Shown here one piece after another: positions 1 through 11,999 of a DNA stretch of 64,000 bases; the first letter of the stretch is position 1, and every line of letters begins with the position of its first letter. The stretch spans positions 28,801,160-28,865,159 of the forward strand of contig NC_134999.1 of the NCBI RefSeq assembly GCF_051020985.1. The letters are read 5' to 3'. The stretch is from Nomia melanderi. Lineage: Eukaryota; Arthropoda; Insecta; Hymenoptera; Halictidae. Below the pieces are notes generated by a model. That model made no database searches. It was given only the letters and a program-made list of their open reading frames with translations, and was not told the origin of the DNA. Position numbers and translations under genes: made by a program.

Positions 1-2044
1 TCAGATAATCATCTCAAACTCTAGTGTTATTACATCTCGCCATTATATTTTCAAAGAAAGCATAACCTATGTGGCCACGTTCGGTAGTTCTAGTGTTAAA
101 CTATATATAACTGCGAGTCGTGAAACTAATAAACGACGTTAATCAAATTCAAGTGTTTGGAGCTTTATTATTGGTAAAGGAAGGGAATTTTGATTGACAA
201 TGAACCGGTGTTAGGTACTGTTTAGAAGTTTAAAGTTATGTATAGCGGGGAAAAGTGTCAGTCAAGAGCGTAGAGTTAATTTCATCCAATGCTCCTAAAC
301 AGGAAGAGGAAACTCCCTCGTACATTTTGATGTAATTGTTAATTAAACGACACGATGACAATCTAAAATTTAATAGTAAGAATAAGTTACTATTGTTCTT
401 ATAAAAAATAGTTATTATGAAAACATCATCTTATAAGAAAGAATTTTCAATTTTTGTGTTTTTGTTTTAGTTTTTTTTTTGTTTTTGTAATTACTTGTAT
501 TATATACATGTCAACGTAACTTTAAAAAACACTCAAGTTTTACATAATATTAGTTTCTACAGGCAAAATTTTAAAAGTTTTTGAAAATTTAAACGATTTC
601 AATTCAATACTCTATAATTTATACATAATTGAAATATACGAATATAAATGTGTACTTGAAACTGCTTAAACTTATAACACATTACAAAATTTACCTTGAA
701 ATATGTATGTAATACTGTGTGCGAAACATTTTGACTAATGAAATTGGTTCCAGTTTCGAAAATTTTGCAGGAATTTAACAGTATCGTATAACAGTGATAC
801 AGTTGAATCACAATTATACGAACTGGTCAGGCGACATGATATTCCTGTAATTGAATTTCCGGATAATCGAGTGATGATATTTGCAAGAACGGATATTTAT
901 TATACAATAACAAAACGAGCATGAGAGATTAATAAAAATTTAATTGTTTTTATTTTGAGCTGCTTAGTTTTCAGCCAGATTACATATCTTGTTTTATATT
1001 ATTTAATCGCGTGATCTTCCCCTAGAATAACCAACTTTTTCTTGGTTTATATTCCACTTTCTGATCCATTCGTTTATTTTCGACGTAAATCTTTCTTAAT
1101 GAAAGTAGGTACTTCCCAAAATTCACTTAAATATATTTAGATAGGTAATATTTTTACTTTTTATTTTTCAATACATTGCGTTAATAAATATTCAAATAAA
1201 CATTGTTCGAATCATGAAACTCTCCTTTCATGCAGGACATGATATTAAAATCATAATACAAAGGTAAATTGAAAACATAAAATGAAATTTTTCCACAGAA
1301 GCTTCCATCAATAAGAAAATCAAATTTGTATATTCGTCGAATGCAGTTAATATAAAAATAACATTGTAACGAAAATATACGTGGAAAATCAATGTGAATA
1401 TTTTTCGTGAATAACGGTACAGAAAAATTCACATGAAGAATCAGATATTTATTCTAACAATTTCAGATGAAATCACAAATTGTTATACTTTGAGCACTAA
1501 GTAATGAAAAAAATGTATAAAATTATATTATTTTCATCAGGTTATTTTATTTATAATCTAACTTTAATACTGCTGTAACGAAACAATAATGATCTTTCTT
1601 TGTGTCACAGTCTGCAATTATAAGAAGTACTGGCAGAAACATCCACAGTTTAATAATAAAATAACAACATGCATATCCGTATGAACACGCTTACGTTCCT
1701 CATCGGTGAATTTTAATATAATATTCGATACTCCAAAAATTCCATGCGCAAAGTAATATCAACGAATAAAAACTCTTTTAATTATGCTTTCATGAAACCG
1801 TCTTCGTTACTTCACGCTTGTAAAATACTATACACAGTACGGAATAATAGGAACAAAAAGAAGTTCTGTGGCCTACTTTTCACTTCCAATTCGATACCAC
1901 AGCATTTTCCATTATATTACGTATATTACCCCAAAAACTCTTCTTTTGTTTTTACTATAATACCAGTATACATAAATGAATATTATAAATAATATAAAAC
2001 CCTCGGAAACGATAAGACTTTTTTAATCATTCTAATACTTAAAC
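1..2044. other. AT-rich non-coding stretch, no gene recognised
   Basis: Open frames here are short, rich in Asn, Ile, Lys, Phe and Tyr, and look like chance frames in AT-rich DNA. The only structure seen is a single transposon end (cggtagttctagtgttaa) finishing at position 99. Confidence 0.6.
80..99. repeat. Isolated right end of a TTAA-type element
   Basis: The sequence CGGTAGTTCTAGTGTTAA ends in AGTG-TTAA like the right ends of the A and C elements described elsewhere in the window. The left end was not found; it may lie before position 1. Confidence 0.4.
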
Positions 2045-2260
2045 TTAACTATCTGCACTCCATAGGCTCTACTACGTAAATAAAAAGAAAAAATTTTGAT
2101 GCTTATTTTGTGTCTACGTTTACTTCAAAGGTTAAGAATTATTGATAACAGAAAGGTAATATTTAATTTACATTTAAAAAAATGAATAACACTCAGATTT
2201 GTCAAATTCAGCTTAAATTTTTTGTCACGAATCTGACAAAGTATGGTAAGTCAAAGTTAT
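2045..2260 (+). repeat. F-family element, partial copy 1
   Basis: It shares the core 'tgtctacgtttacttcaaa..gttaa..att..ataacagaaa.gtaatatttaattta' pattern and the later 'gtcacgaatctgaca' block with copies at 11022, 15190, 34106 and 55009. The right end is eroded. The frame 2182-2466 crosses this repeat and is not a gene. Confidence 0.55.
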
Positions 2261-2454
2261 TGATTACATTTTTGCCTTGTCATCGATCAGTGTATGAATG
2301 TTTATTAATTTCTTCGTGTTTTGATGCAGATTTCATTGAAAAAAATCCATATCTCTCGTTTTGGCAAGCTTTTCAGATCAGGTGTTCCATATTATGTGCC
2401 ATTACCCTACGTCTGGACAGCCTGTACGTTCTCGAAATCGCTTGTAATAACCAA

Positions 2455-2698
2455 TTAACCAATTAACTACGTTTGACAAGTATACGCGTCACCTTAAAGC
2501 TTGAAATGATACTAACTCTTTCAACGATGAATTTCTTATTCTTTCAGATAAACATGTAATTCTTTGTTTTGCTTTGATTTTTCATTCAAATATATTTTTC
2601 ATTCGTCCTGCGTTTGACGAGCGCACACTTCATTTTTCCATTTTATTGCGAGCAAAACGAGAGATTTTTTAAACTAAACTCCACGGTTAACAGGTTAA
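2455..2698 (+). mobile_element. G-family TTAA element, copy 1
   Basis: It starts TTAACCAATTAACTACG and ends CCACGGTTAACAGGTTAA, giving short imperfect inverted ends flanked by TTAA. The body matches 15417-15662 closely along most of its length and 41683-41851 in its right half (gcgtttgacga, gagattttttaaactaaact). It encodes no protein. Confidence 0.65.
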
Positions 2699-3470
2699 TC
2701 GCGAGTTACGTCATCGAATAAAGGATTAATTCGGCCTTCGAACAGTCGCAATTGCAGAGAGAACGGTCCCCGTGATCGTGCCAAGTGAAGGACACCCCCA
2801 CCCGAAAACCGCACAGGCCTTGTTATCCGTGCTGTTTGCGAAATCGGAGTTCCTTTTTGAGCGTGACGACCCATGCGGAATTGGTTTCGAATTACTCAAG
2901 ATCAAAGTTAAACTTTTTCTCGTGTCCCTTCCATTGATTGTATTGTTTGCGCCCCCGGAGCGCTCCAATTAGGTTTAATTCGGTGGAACGTTGTACCCGA
3001 ATCGAAATAAAAATGACCGTCACGCCCGTTGCCGCCGACGCCGAGCAATGATGCCTTTCAACGAGAAGCTAGCCAAAATTCAATTTTCGAAGTACAGTGA
3101 ACATTGGATAATTGCAACATCGGGAACCTTTTCATAATTGCGACGTCGTCATCCCCACCACATCGCCACCAGGTTCTTTTTAACCCTTTGCGCGCATACG
3201 GCAAGTTGAACGTGGCAATACAAATTTGTTATAGAACGTTGGAAATTGGTTTAAAAGGTACTACGCTTTTAAAGATTATAAAAATTAGATCTCATTATAA
3301 TAATAATAAATAAAATAGATATACAATGATGAACTCTACCGCTGTAAATTACTTTTTTATTCCCCTAAAAATAAATACAAGTTTACACCCAACAACATTG
3401 AAAATTAATTGAGTGCAAAGAATTAACGCACCATAGCGCCGACTGCTAATACCAATTTCATTCATTTACC
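2699..3470. other. GC-richer non-coding block
   Basis: From about 2740 to 3170 the sequence is less AT-rich than its surroundings and has overlapping frames on both strands (2726-2968 minus, 2772-2972 plus). Neither resembles a known protein and neither has clear splice signals. It could be a conserved regulatory element; nothing else was seen. Confidence 0.4.
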
Positions 3471-3479
3471 TATTCGAAC

Positions 3480-3660
3480 CTGGCGCACATTATAATGTAC
3501 ACTGTTTTACTTCAATATCTGACAAAATATAGAAACTGTGCCAGGTAACCATATAGATATCCTATATTTCAGCCTATTTATATCACAGAAGTAGTATACC
3601 ACGACTATTTTATTCGAAATAATCTTGTTACTGATGATGTATTAAATGGCAGTTCATTGT
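3480..3660 (+). repeat. D-family repeat, degenerate copy 1
   Basis: It shares 'cactgttttacttcaatatctga' at 3500 and 'agaagtagtata...attttattcgaaataatcttgttactg' at 3585-3640 with the hairpin element at 41860-42092. Confidence 0.5.
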
Positions 3661-3667
3661 TGTTAGC

Positions 3668-3860
3668 CCTAGATTTACAGACACTGATTGTACAATTTAT
3701 TATATTTATTCTAAGTATAATAGTGGAATAAATTGGTAAATTTTATTAGTAAATTAAGAAATTAGTGAATTCATTCTACTATTCCCTGGAAAGTTTATGT
3801 TCGTCCATTTAGATCTTGGAAATCAGGAATTTGAAGATAGACAATTAAGATACATATCTT
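3668..3860 (+). repeat. B-family element, degraded copy
   Basis: The left end (ccctagatttacagaca, then tgtacaattta) and an internal block (gttcgtccatttagatcttggaaat) match the intact B elements at 21419-21641 and 43305-43482. About 60 bases of unrelated AT-rich sequence separate the two blocks. Confidence 0.5.
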
Positions 3861-3951
3861 AATGTCTCGAAACTTAGAGCCTCTTTAATATGCCAGAAAA
3901 AATTTCTCTTAACAAATTTCGTATTTTAAACACTAGACTATTAAAATAGAT

Positions 3952-3980
3952 GTCATATATTAGTCATATATTAGTCATAA
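3952..3980. repeat. Short tandem repeat
   Basis: The unit 'catatattagt' occurs about two and a half times in a row within AT-rich sequence. Confidence 0.6.
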
Positions 3981-5075
3981 AAATAAAATAAAATATCCTT
4001 GAATTTACGCCTGTAATTCCTTTCTCAATGTACCATAAATCTTAGTCGTGTTTTAATAAACCGGAAGGAAAACTAAGCTGTTATTTACCGAACTTCGCTG
4101 GGACAAGTTTCCTGGTACCAAGTAACATGTATAGTATGATATCCCGTCGAGAAAATTTACCCAAATTTACCCCACTTTGAAATATTTCAATTTAAACCGC
4201 TAATGAGGGGTATGCACAGTCTGTCTCATTAAATCATATTAACGATATCTCTGGCATTAGTAAGGTTGATATATTTGTCAAAATTCGATATAAAATAAAG
4301 AAATTTATCTAAATCATCAATACAACCTTACTTAACGGTATTTACGAAATTATAACTTGACAAAACTTCGGTTTAGAACGGTCAATTCAATAATTCCTTC
4401 AATCGTAAGCAATCATTGCAAACACGTTTTGAAATCAGCATCATCCTATTAAATTCGAAGTTTTACAAAGATTGAATTAAAAATTATGTTTATATCAATG
4501 ATGTTAGACCCGCTATTTTGAATTGTGCATTTTGGATAGAACATTCAAATTTGACACCTCTAAAGACAAAGTATACCAATTTTTATGAAGATCATATCAA
4601 GTTATGAATTTTGGCCAGCTTTTCGTCAAAAGGCACCACTGTGCGGCGAACGAAATCTACCGAATAGGTAAAACCGTTGATGTTACTTCGTTTCCACGCA
4701 AATTGAATTAAAATGGCAGGGTTCTCTTCTTGCGAAACGTTGAATGGCGAATGCAAGAAAAACAGGTGAGAATGAAATGTTTCAATTACCCACGGTTGTT
4801 GAGTTCGCGTGAACCGTCGGACTTGTTCTGTAGAAATTATTCAAACTGTTACGCGCTGGTTTGATTAATGCAATTTTATGTGAGATGTTTCGAAATGTTT
4901 TTAACTTCTATATTTAACAATCGTGAAGACATTCTGTTATTCGTTCTTTATTTTCATAGCTCCCCGTTACGAGGGTGTTACTGCGTTTTCAAAAATGTGA
5001 AATTTTTGGATTAATCCTTTAAGTTGATACCAATCGATTGTAAATCAAGTTCAAACAAGTTTTATTTTATATATT

Positions 5076-5302
5076 TTAATATTAAAACTACTGAGCAGTT
5101 AAATTGACTTTTTAAAATTTGTCTATAGAAAATCGAAAAGTGCATCTATTGAAACTTTAATTGATTTACAATTCAAATTGCGCACTGCTATATCGATTTC
5201 TTTAATAATTATTCGAGGAAACAGCTGTTACCTTTTTGATAATTGCAAAAAGAAGAAATCAGGAATGAGTGATTTTGTCTCATCTGGTAGTTTTTGTGTT
5301 AT
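5076..5302 (+). mobile_element. A-family TTAA element, copy 1
   Basis: It begins TTAA then an eroded form of CACTAAAACTACCGAGCAG and ends TCTGGTAGTTTTTGTGTTA. Length is about 227 bases. It shares the body of the family, including 'cagttaaattgactttttaaaat' and 'aagaaatcaggaatg', and is non-coding. Confidence 0.75.
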
Positions 5303-6177
5303 TATTGATAATAGAAGAGAATAAGAATCTTTATTCGATTTTATTTTTAAAGAAAGAAGATTTATAATTTAGAATGAGTTCTAAATTTGTCTTCATAAAG
5401 GAAATATATTTAAACGGTTTGAAACGTTTCAGGAATAGAACGTAATGTTTGTAAAACGAAATTATTTGATCGCTTATCACTAATAAATTCTTCACTAATT
5501 CTCGTTTCAATAGCGTACATTAATAAGTTCATCCCCTAATTATCATTTTAAAAAGTTATTACCCTATCTGAAATTTTAACTACAATTTATCTACAATTTA
5601 TTATTCTTTTTATGTTCATATTCAATACAATTACAACTGGGAAATTGAGTTTTAAAGTATGCTCTACCAGAATAATTATGCAATGAAATAGGTGATAATT
5701 AATTTAAATAGGAGTCGTTTGCGCTAATGATAACGTAAGATATTTAGAGATACTTATCTTTTTAAAGCGAAGTAAAGTGTGAAATGTCTGTTATTCACAT
5801 AAACATGAGTGGTGTGTTGTGCACATAAATTACTTTGCTCACTATTAAACGAGTTACTACCATTCGTGTTATCAAGAAAATATCGTAGCAAATTACGTAA
5901 GTCTAAATTAAAATTATTCGTTATAAAATAATATACACGTTGAGTATATAGTACATTTTATAATCCATTAACTGCTAATTTCTTTTCTAGAAAGTTGTAT
6001 ATAATTTGAAACACTTTACACATGAAACACATGCCCGACAAAACATTGTCACCGTTTCATTTGTACAAAATGAAAACAATTAAAATGTAAAACTGTAAAA
6101 TAATAAATAAAAATTAAGGAATTATAATACTTATTACGAAAATAATGTATATGCAATAAATATCTTTTGACCAAACT

Positions 6178-6402
6178 TTAACGCTAATACTACTGAGCAG
6201 TTAAATTGACTTTTTAAAATTCTTCGATAGAAACTTGAAGAGTACATCTATTGAGAGTTTAATTGATGTATACTTTAGTTGGCGTATTACTAAATCAATG
6301 TTTTTAATAACTTTTCAGAGAAATATCCGTTGTCTTTAATAATTGCAAAATTAAGAAAGCAGGAATGGGTGTTTTTGATCCGTCTGGTAGATTTAGTGTT
6401 AA
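6178..6402 (+). mobile_element. A-family TTAA element, copy 2
   Basis: TTAA is present at both ends (6178-6181 and 6399-6402). The inverted ends are CGCTAATACTACTGAGCAG on the left and GGTAGATTTAGTG on the right. Length is 225 bases, colinear with copy 1. Confidence 0.8.
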
Positions 6403-9400
6403 AAACAAGTCACAATCTTTGTACATAAAATTAATACGACCGCAAAGGGTTAATTTCCTAAAAACATGGATCCTTTAAATATATTCTCGAAACCATAATC
6501 CTTGTCACTAATACCACATCTTATTTTAATAGATAAAAAATGTATAGTATATCTCGTGCGAGTATTATCAATGGAATATCCGAAATGATATTGGACGGTG
6601 ACACCACGGTTCCGTCCAAACAGCATCAACACTTAAAGCACAGTGAAAGGATCACGAATCAGTTATGCGACAGTTGATACATTAATCACGCTTCGACAGG
6701 GCTGAAATATCACTTGAATAGAGCCTTTCATACGATTCCATGGGAACCTAGTGATCGTGACATGTACTATCAAACCCTGTCACCAGGTCGTTATCGTAGG
6801 AGATTTCAACGTATTTGATATTCACTTCAGTAATGGGCTCTCATATGAAAGATGCGCAGATTTAAATTGAACTAAGCTTTCTCAAATCCGTTTGAAGATA
6901 ACAATTCTGGAATAAACTACGTAACTTCGTATAGCTACGAACTATTATAAACTCAACTTAAATAAGTTTTTAAGTATGCGTAGATTCTTTTCTCTATTTC
7001 AGAACTGTATATTTCATATACATACACAACTATGTGTAATTATTATAATACGCATACTAGCGTAGTTTATTTTCTAATTTTACATAAAAGCATTCCAGAA
7101 ATTCGTGTTTAAAATTTAATTGAAAATTATGACTTTCATTCTTACTCTGATGAGATTCATTCTTCTCAGGAGTCTGTAGAATAGTGCAGAATAAAATGGA
7201 ATTATTACGTTCAAATAACAAAATTACACTATTTATTCAAAAATGTACATACTTTTTTGCTACAATTTAAAAGTTTTGTTTCTTAACGGCAGCATTACCG
7301 TAAAAGACTTTATAAATAGTAGAATTATATTAGATCAATTGTTATTGGTATATTTATTGGAACTTTTATTTTATTTCGTAGGAGGTTGAATCATTTTATT
7401 TATCTAGACAATACTTTTCGGCTAAGAGAGCTTTATAGCGTCGATGATTGAGAAACAGGCAATCTGAAGTTAGCGACTTTGACCGGTCTTGTAGTTCAAA
7501 TGTTAAACTATGCGTGATCATTACAGATTCGACACGCTCTAACTTTATTAAAACAATTCGCTTCGTTAGGAAGATATTATCGTGGAAATTTGGAGGAAAT
7601 GAAGTACTGTAGAGGAAATTGCTTCCACGTGAAAGCTTAAGTGCTAGTTTTACATGTTGCTTATTACTACGGCACTTGACCTCACTTGTATTTGATTTTC
7701 GTCCAAATTTCTGTTTTCAATTAAATTGGTTTCCGAAAAAAGAAAACCTCAAATAAACGAATTTCATTTCTTGTATATCGTAAAACATTTTTCGAATTAT
7801 GAAGTCTTTAAATTGCACTAATATTGCATTTAATTTCTAAATTAATATTATGCTTATAATTAATAAATAAAATTAAAAAAACATAAATTAAACGGTTTTA
7901 GGTGATTCGTTTCGTTTTAATATTTATATTAAATCCCAAGTAATTGCAAAAGTGTAATTGGAGAATGTTAAAATTAATAGAAGCAAATAAAATTTAAATA
8001 TTTCATTAAACAAATGAAGATAAAAAAGATAACTGATAATATACGTATACCACAGAATTTGTATATCAATATTAATGATGAAACAATTTATTTACAATTA
8101 ATTTACTGTAGCCAAAGTAGTAAAAATAATAATTAAATGCATATATATTTGGCAAATATTTTAAGTCGATTTTCTCATGAACAAATTCCTCTACGAACAA
8201 ATTTTATTCAACGCTTTTTATTCGTCTGATACTAATTGAAACCCATTTCGTTGAATGGCTAAATTAAAAATTATGACCTCGGAGTCCTCAACACTTTTTC
8301 AATTTTTCACGAATATCAATTGAAGCAATTAGTAATATTAATTAACCTTCCAGCGATGGAGCTGGGTCCATGGATTAAGGCTAGAGCTATCACACCTGTC
8401 AAAATGATTGATTACACCTTTCTTAGAACGTAATTACCGAAACCAATGAAATAAAACATATCCCACAGAAACTTGAGAAAAACCTTACTCTCATAATATT
8501 TCAATTTATAGTTAAAATAAATTACATGTAAAACATTTTAAATACCCAATGGATTCAGTGTTAATTAATATTGCAATTCTTAAAAGATACTGATTGAAAA
8601 ATAGAATAAGATAGTAAGTAATTTAGATACAGTAATAAAGCAATGTGATATAATAAGGAAATAATTAATAAGTAAGAAACTTAGTTACAATATCGTGAAA
8701 TAGATTAAGGATTAGTGCACAAGCGATGCAGCCTACCATAGGTCGAAAATGACCCGGTTCCGTCATTTAGCAGACTGCCAAAGGGTCCACCACGTGACAG
8801 TTAAATAACCGCTGCAACAGACAGCAACTATTCTCATTTTCATACCTCCCTTTATTGCGGGAGCAATGACCACCACTTTATGTTTTATGCAACACCATAA
8901 ATTGAAATCTGACGAAGTTGAATATAATGATCGAAATAGCTATAAACCATAACCACTACGTTCCATTCACTTATTTCCAAACTTCGTCCCTAATATTCTA
9001 CGTGTATTACTATCGAAGTGTACTAGAGCAATATCATATTGATATTGACTCCAAACTATTTTCCCATTATCGATCCAGCAGTTAAAAGAATATAAACATA
9101 TAAATATATTCGAAGTAGTAGTAGCTTAGATTAATATTTAATCCTTATAAAAATTCTAACACATTTTTTCAGTTTCTTTTCATATATTAATTATAGTATT
9201 GAAGTGAAACTATTTTCAAATCATTTTTCAAATCATTTGATTTTCATGAATGACTTTTTAAACCATTTCACATATTTCACCCTTTTAAGATGTCAATCAT
9301 TCATTTGCGAAATGAAAACACTGAAACCTGTTATTGTCAGAAGTATGGTTGTTCCTAGTGTTAACGAAGGATTTGCTAAATTTCTGGTTTCAGCGGTCGA

Positions 9401-9923
9401 TACATTTGTCACGGTTATTTAGTTGAAAGTCTGTACACTGTAATCCCCGTTGCCTACTTTTTAGTGCTATCGAAATGTTTACTATACCTTTTACAAATGT
9501 TTCTCGAATATTCAGCACAACTGGCATCCACTCGCTATGGCTGTGAGCCAATTTGGGTCCATGTTTGCGCTGAATTAAAGGTAGTCGAGCAACGTGCATT
9601 CAAAGATGAGAATTTAAATACAGAGGAGGAATTATAGGAGCCTATATTTTTAGTTGTCCCAGTTAACTGCAATTGTTAAATATGCACACGTCGATGGCGG
9701 AGTCACGAAAGTGTATAATTAGAAAATATTCGTGCGGCTCAAAACTCTCAAGGAGCTCCGAATCATAATGTGATAATTTCAATAACGTTCGTTTCGTTTT
9801 CGTTCGTATCGCCGATCTTACCGAGCAATCACGGAACTAATCTGGAAGCGCATGCAAAGGTGAAAACTTCGAACGATCGAAAGCAGAGAGAAATGCATTT
9901 TATACAATTTCATTTAACGAAAG
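6403..9923. other. AT-rich non-coding stretch, no gene recognised
   Basis: Only short low-complexity frames are present. A somewhat GC-richer patch at 8710-8830 contains no frame of note. Confidence 0.55.
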
Positions 9924-10138
9924 AAGTATATTTCATTATTTTATGTGGACTATTATAAATAAAGTGTTATTATTTTATTACGTTACAACAGTATCTATTA
10001 GTTACATTATGTCATGAAGTTACATATTTATTTAAAAGTATATTTACTTTATGCGGGCTTTTATGAATAAAGAGCAATTATCTTATTATATCACAACATA
10101 ATCTATTAATTACATTATGTTATAAAGTTACACATTTC
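9924..10138 (+). repeat. Diverged direct tandem duplication, period about 112
   Basis: Two adjacent copies, starting 9924 and 10036, share aagtatattt, ttat.aataaag, gttacaacagtatctattagttacattatg and aagttacata blocks. They are AT-rich and non-coding. Confidence 0.65.
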
Positions 10139-11021
10139 TAACGAACGAAAAAAAAATGAGAGATATCCTTGTTAAAATCAGCATATATTTTAATTTTACA
10201 ATAGAAATAGGAAATTTGTTTTGAATATAATAATGAACTAAAATATAATGAATTGAACAGCTTACCATGACTTCTAATTTGATAAAGAGGAATTTAAATA
10301 TTTTGATAGAAATACTTATATAGTAAAAATTGTGAACTATTTGTTTCATCGATAACTATAAATATAAATTAATAGATAGAGGATAATGAATTATATGGAA
10401 AAGAGATAACAATGGAGTGTAAATATTAATATTTGATTTCCTCCAAAATGAGGTCTTGTACGACAAATTTTTAATTCACTTTGTATTATACCTTTATTAA
10501 TTAAAGAATAAATGACAGATCACCTAAAAAATTTAATAATAGTCGAACATTCCATAATGGAAATGTCGTGCCGTGACTAATGATTTATATAGTTTGAATG
10601 TCTCAGCAGTCCAAGTCGTTCCAGTTTTTCAAATTCTGGAGTAAAAGCGAAGTAATGCGATCAGACAAAGGTTAACAAGTTCATTGTCCCCGAACCCAGA
10701 AAAGGAATTGCATAAACATCCGGGGATGCGCTATTTAAAATAACTGGAGCACACGCAGATCGTTAACACCGTTCAGATCGTTTGCATATGAAATGGCCGA
10801 GTTTGCAAACGGTATTTATTCGATTATGCTGTTTTAAATGGGAATAACGAACGAGTATTAAAAATTCCATGTTAAATTCAAACACTTTATTGTTTAAACG
10901 CATTATTGTTCATTGTGACACTGAAACTTAACATCTGCTACATACATAGGTATATTCTTTGCGAAATATGTTCTCACGAACAAAGAACGACGAAATGAAA
11001 TAGTAATCCCCGTTTATCCCG

Positions 11022-11260
11022 TTGACCTATGTTTCCTTTCACAATTGCATTTGATAAATGTACACTGTTGTTAAGCATTTAATAGAAAAAGAAATGCATT
11101 TGATATTTATTCTTTGTCTGCGTTCATTTCAAGTATGGACAATAATAGAAAAACAATATTTAATTTATATTCAAGTAACGTGAATAACGTTTGTGTTTGT
11201 CGAATTCAGTTTACAATTTTCATCACGAGTCTAACACGATATCATAGGGCAAGGGGTTGA
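11022..11260 (+). mobile_element. F-family element, near-complete copy 2
   Basis: It runs from TTGACCTATG to GGCAAGGGGTTGA, about 239 bases. The body matches the copy at 55009-55266 in order. TTGA at both ends looks like a mutated TTAA. Confidence 0.6.
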
Positions 11261-11429
11261 ATAAAATATTGGTATGGGATTGGTTTGTTAGAATTATATT
11301 CTGTATTCATGGCAGGTAGAATAAAAAAATTGTATAATAGTTGAAGAAATTATTCTCACTCCTAATATTAAAAAATAATTAATGTTATCGACAATATTTC
11401 GTAATGTTACTCTTACAATTTATTGAACT

Positions 11430-11872
11430 CCTGAACTGCCGAATTTAAACGATTGATATTTGCTTACAATGCAAGTTTCAAAGTTCTTATCAACAGGAAT
11501 GAAATTACGAAGCTTTCAAACTTATATAAATTTTATTTATTATTATTTATTTATTATTATTTATTATAAATTGGTGTCACAACAGTTTTCGTGTCTATAC
11601 AAATTATACTGAAAATAAAATTAATGTATTAATAACCAATATTTGGTTGGGTCTTCTTTGCATTTTATGATACTTTTGAGAGAATCTAAGTCATCAGACT
11701 TGTGAAACCAATTTTTTCCTGTTTACGTAAAATTACATTTTTCTTATATTGACATATTGTTTTACAATAAAGTAAATATAATTTTGAAAGCTTCATAATT
11801 CCATTTCTGTTGATAAGAACTTTGAAACTTGCATTGTAAGCAATTTCAATCGTTTAAATCGACAGTTCGGGG
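11430..11872. mobile_element. Element with long (about 95 bp) terminal inverted repeats
   Basis: The left arm at 11430-11522 (from CCTGAACTGCCGA, through cttacaatgcaagtttcaaa, to gaagctttcaaa) is matched in reverse complement by the right arm at 11780-11872. The middle is about 255 bases and AT-rich. No TTAA flank is seen, so this is a different type from the TTAA families. The central 'aatatttggttgggtcttctttgcat' loosely resembles Tc1-type element sequence, but no transposase frame remains. Confidence 0.7.
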
Positions 11873-11999
11873 GGTATGCATACTCTTGTGACTCACTGTA
11901 TATAAATTATATATTACATGTATCACACTACGTGTGAGATAATTACGTGTTATCTGTATTACCGAATTTATTGTATCAGGCAAAAATCGTGTATTAAAT

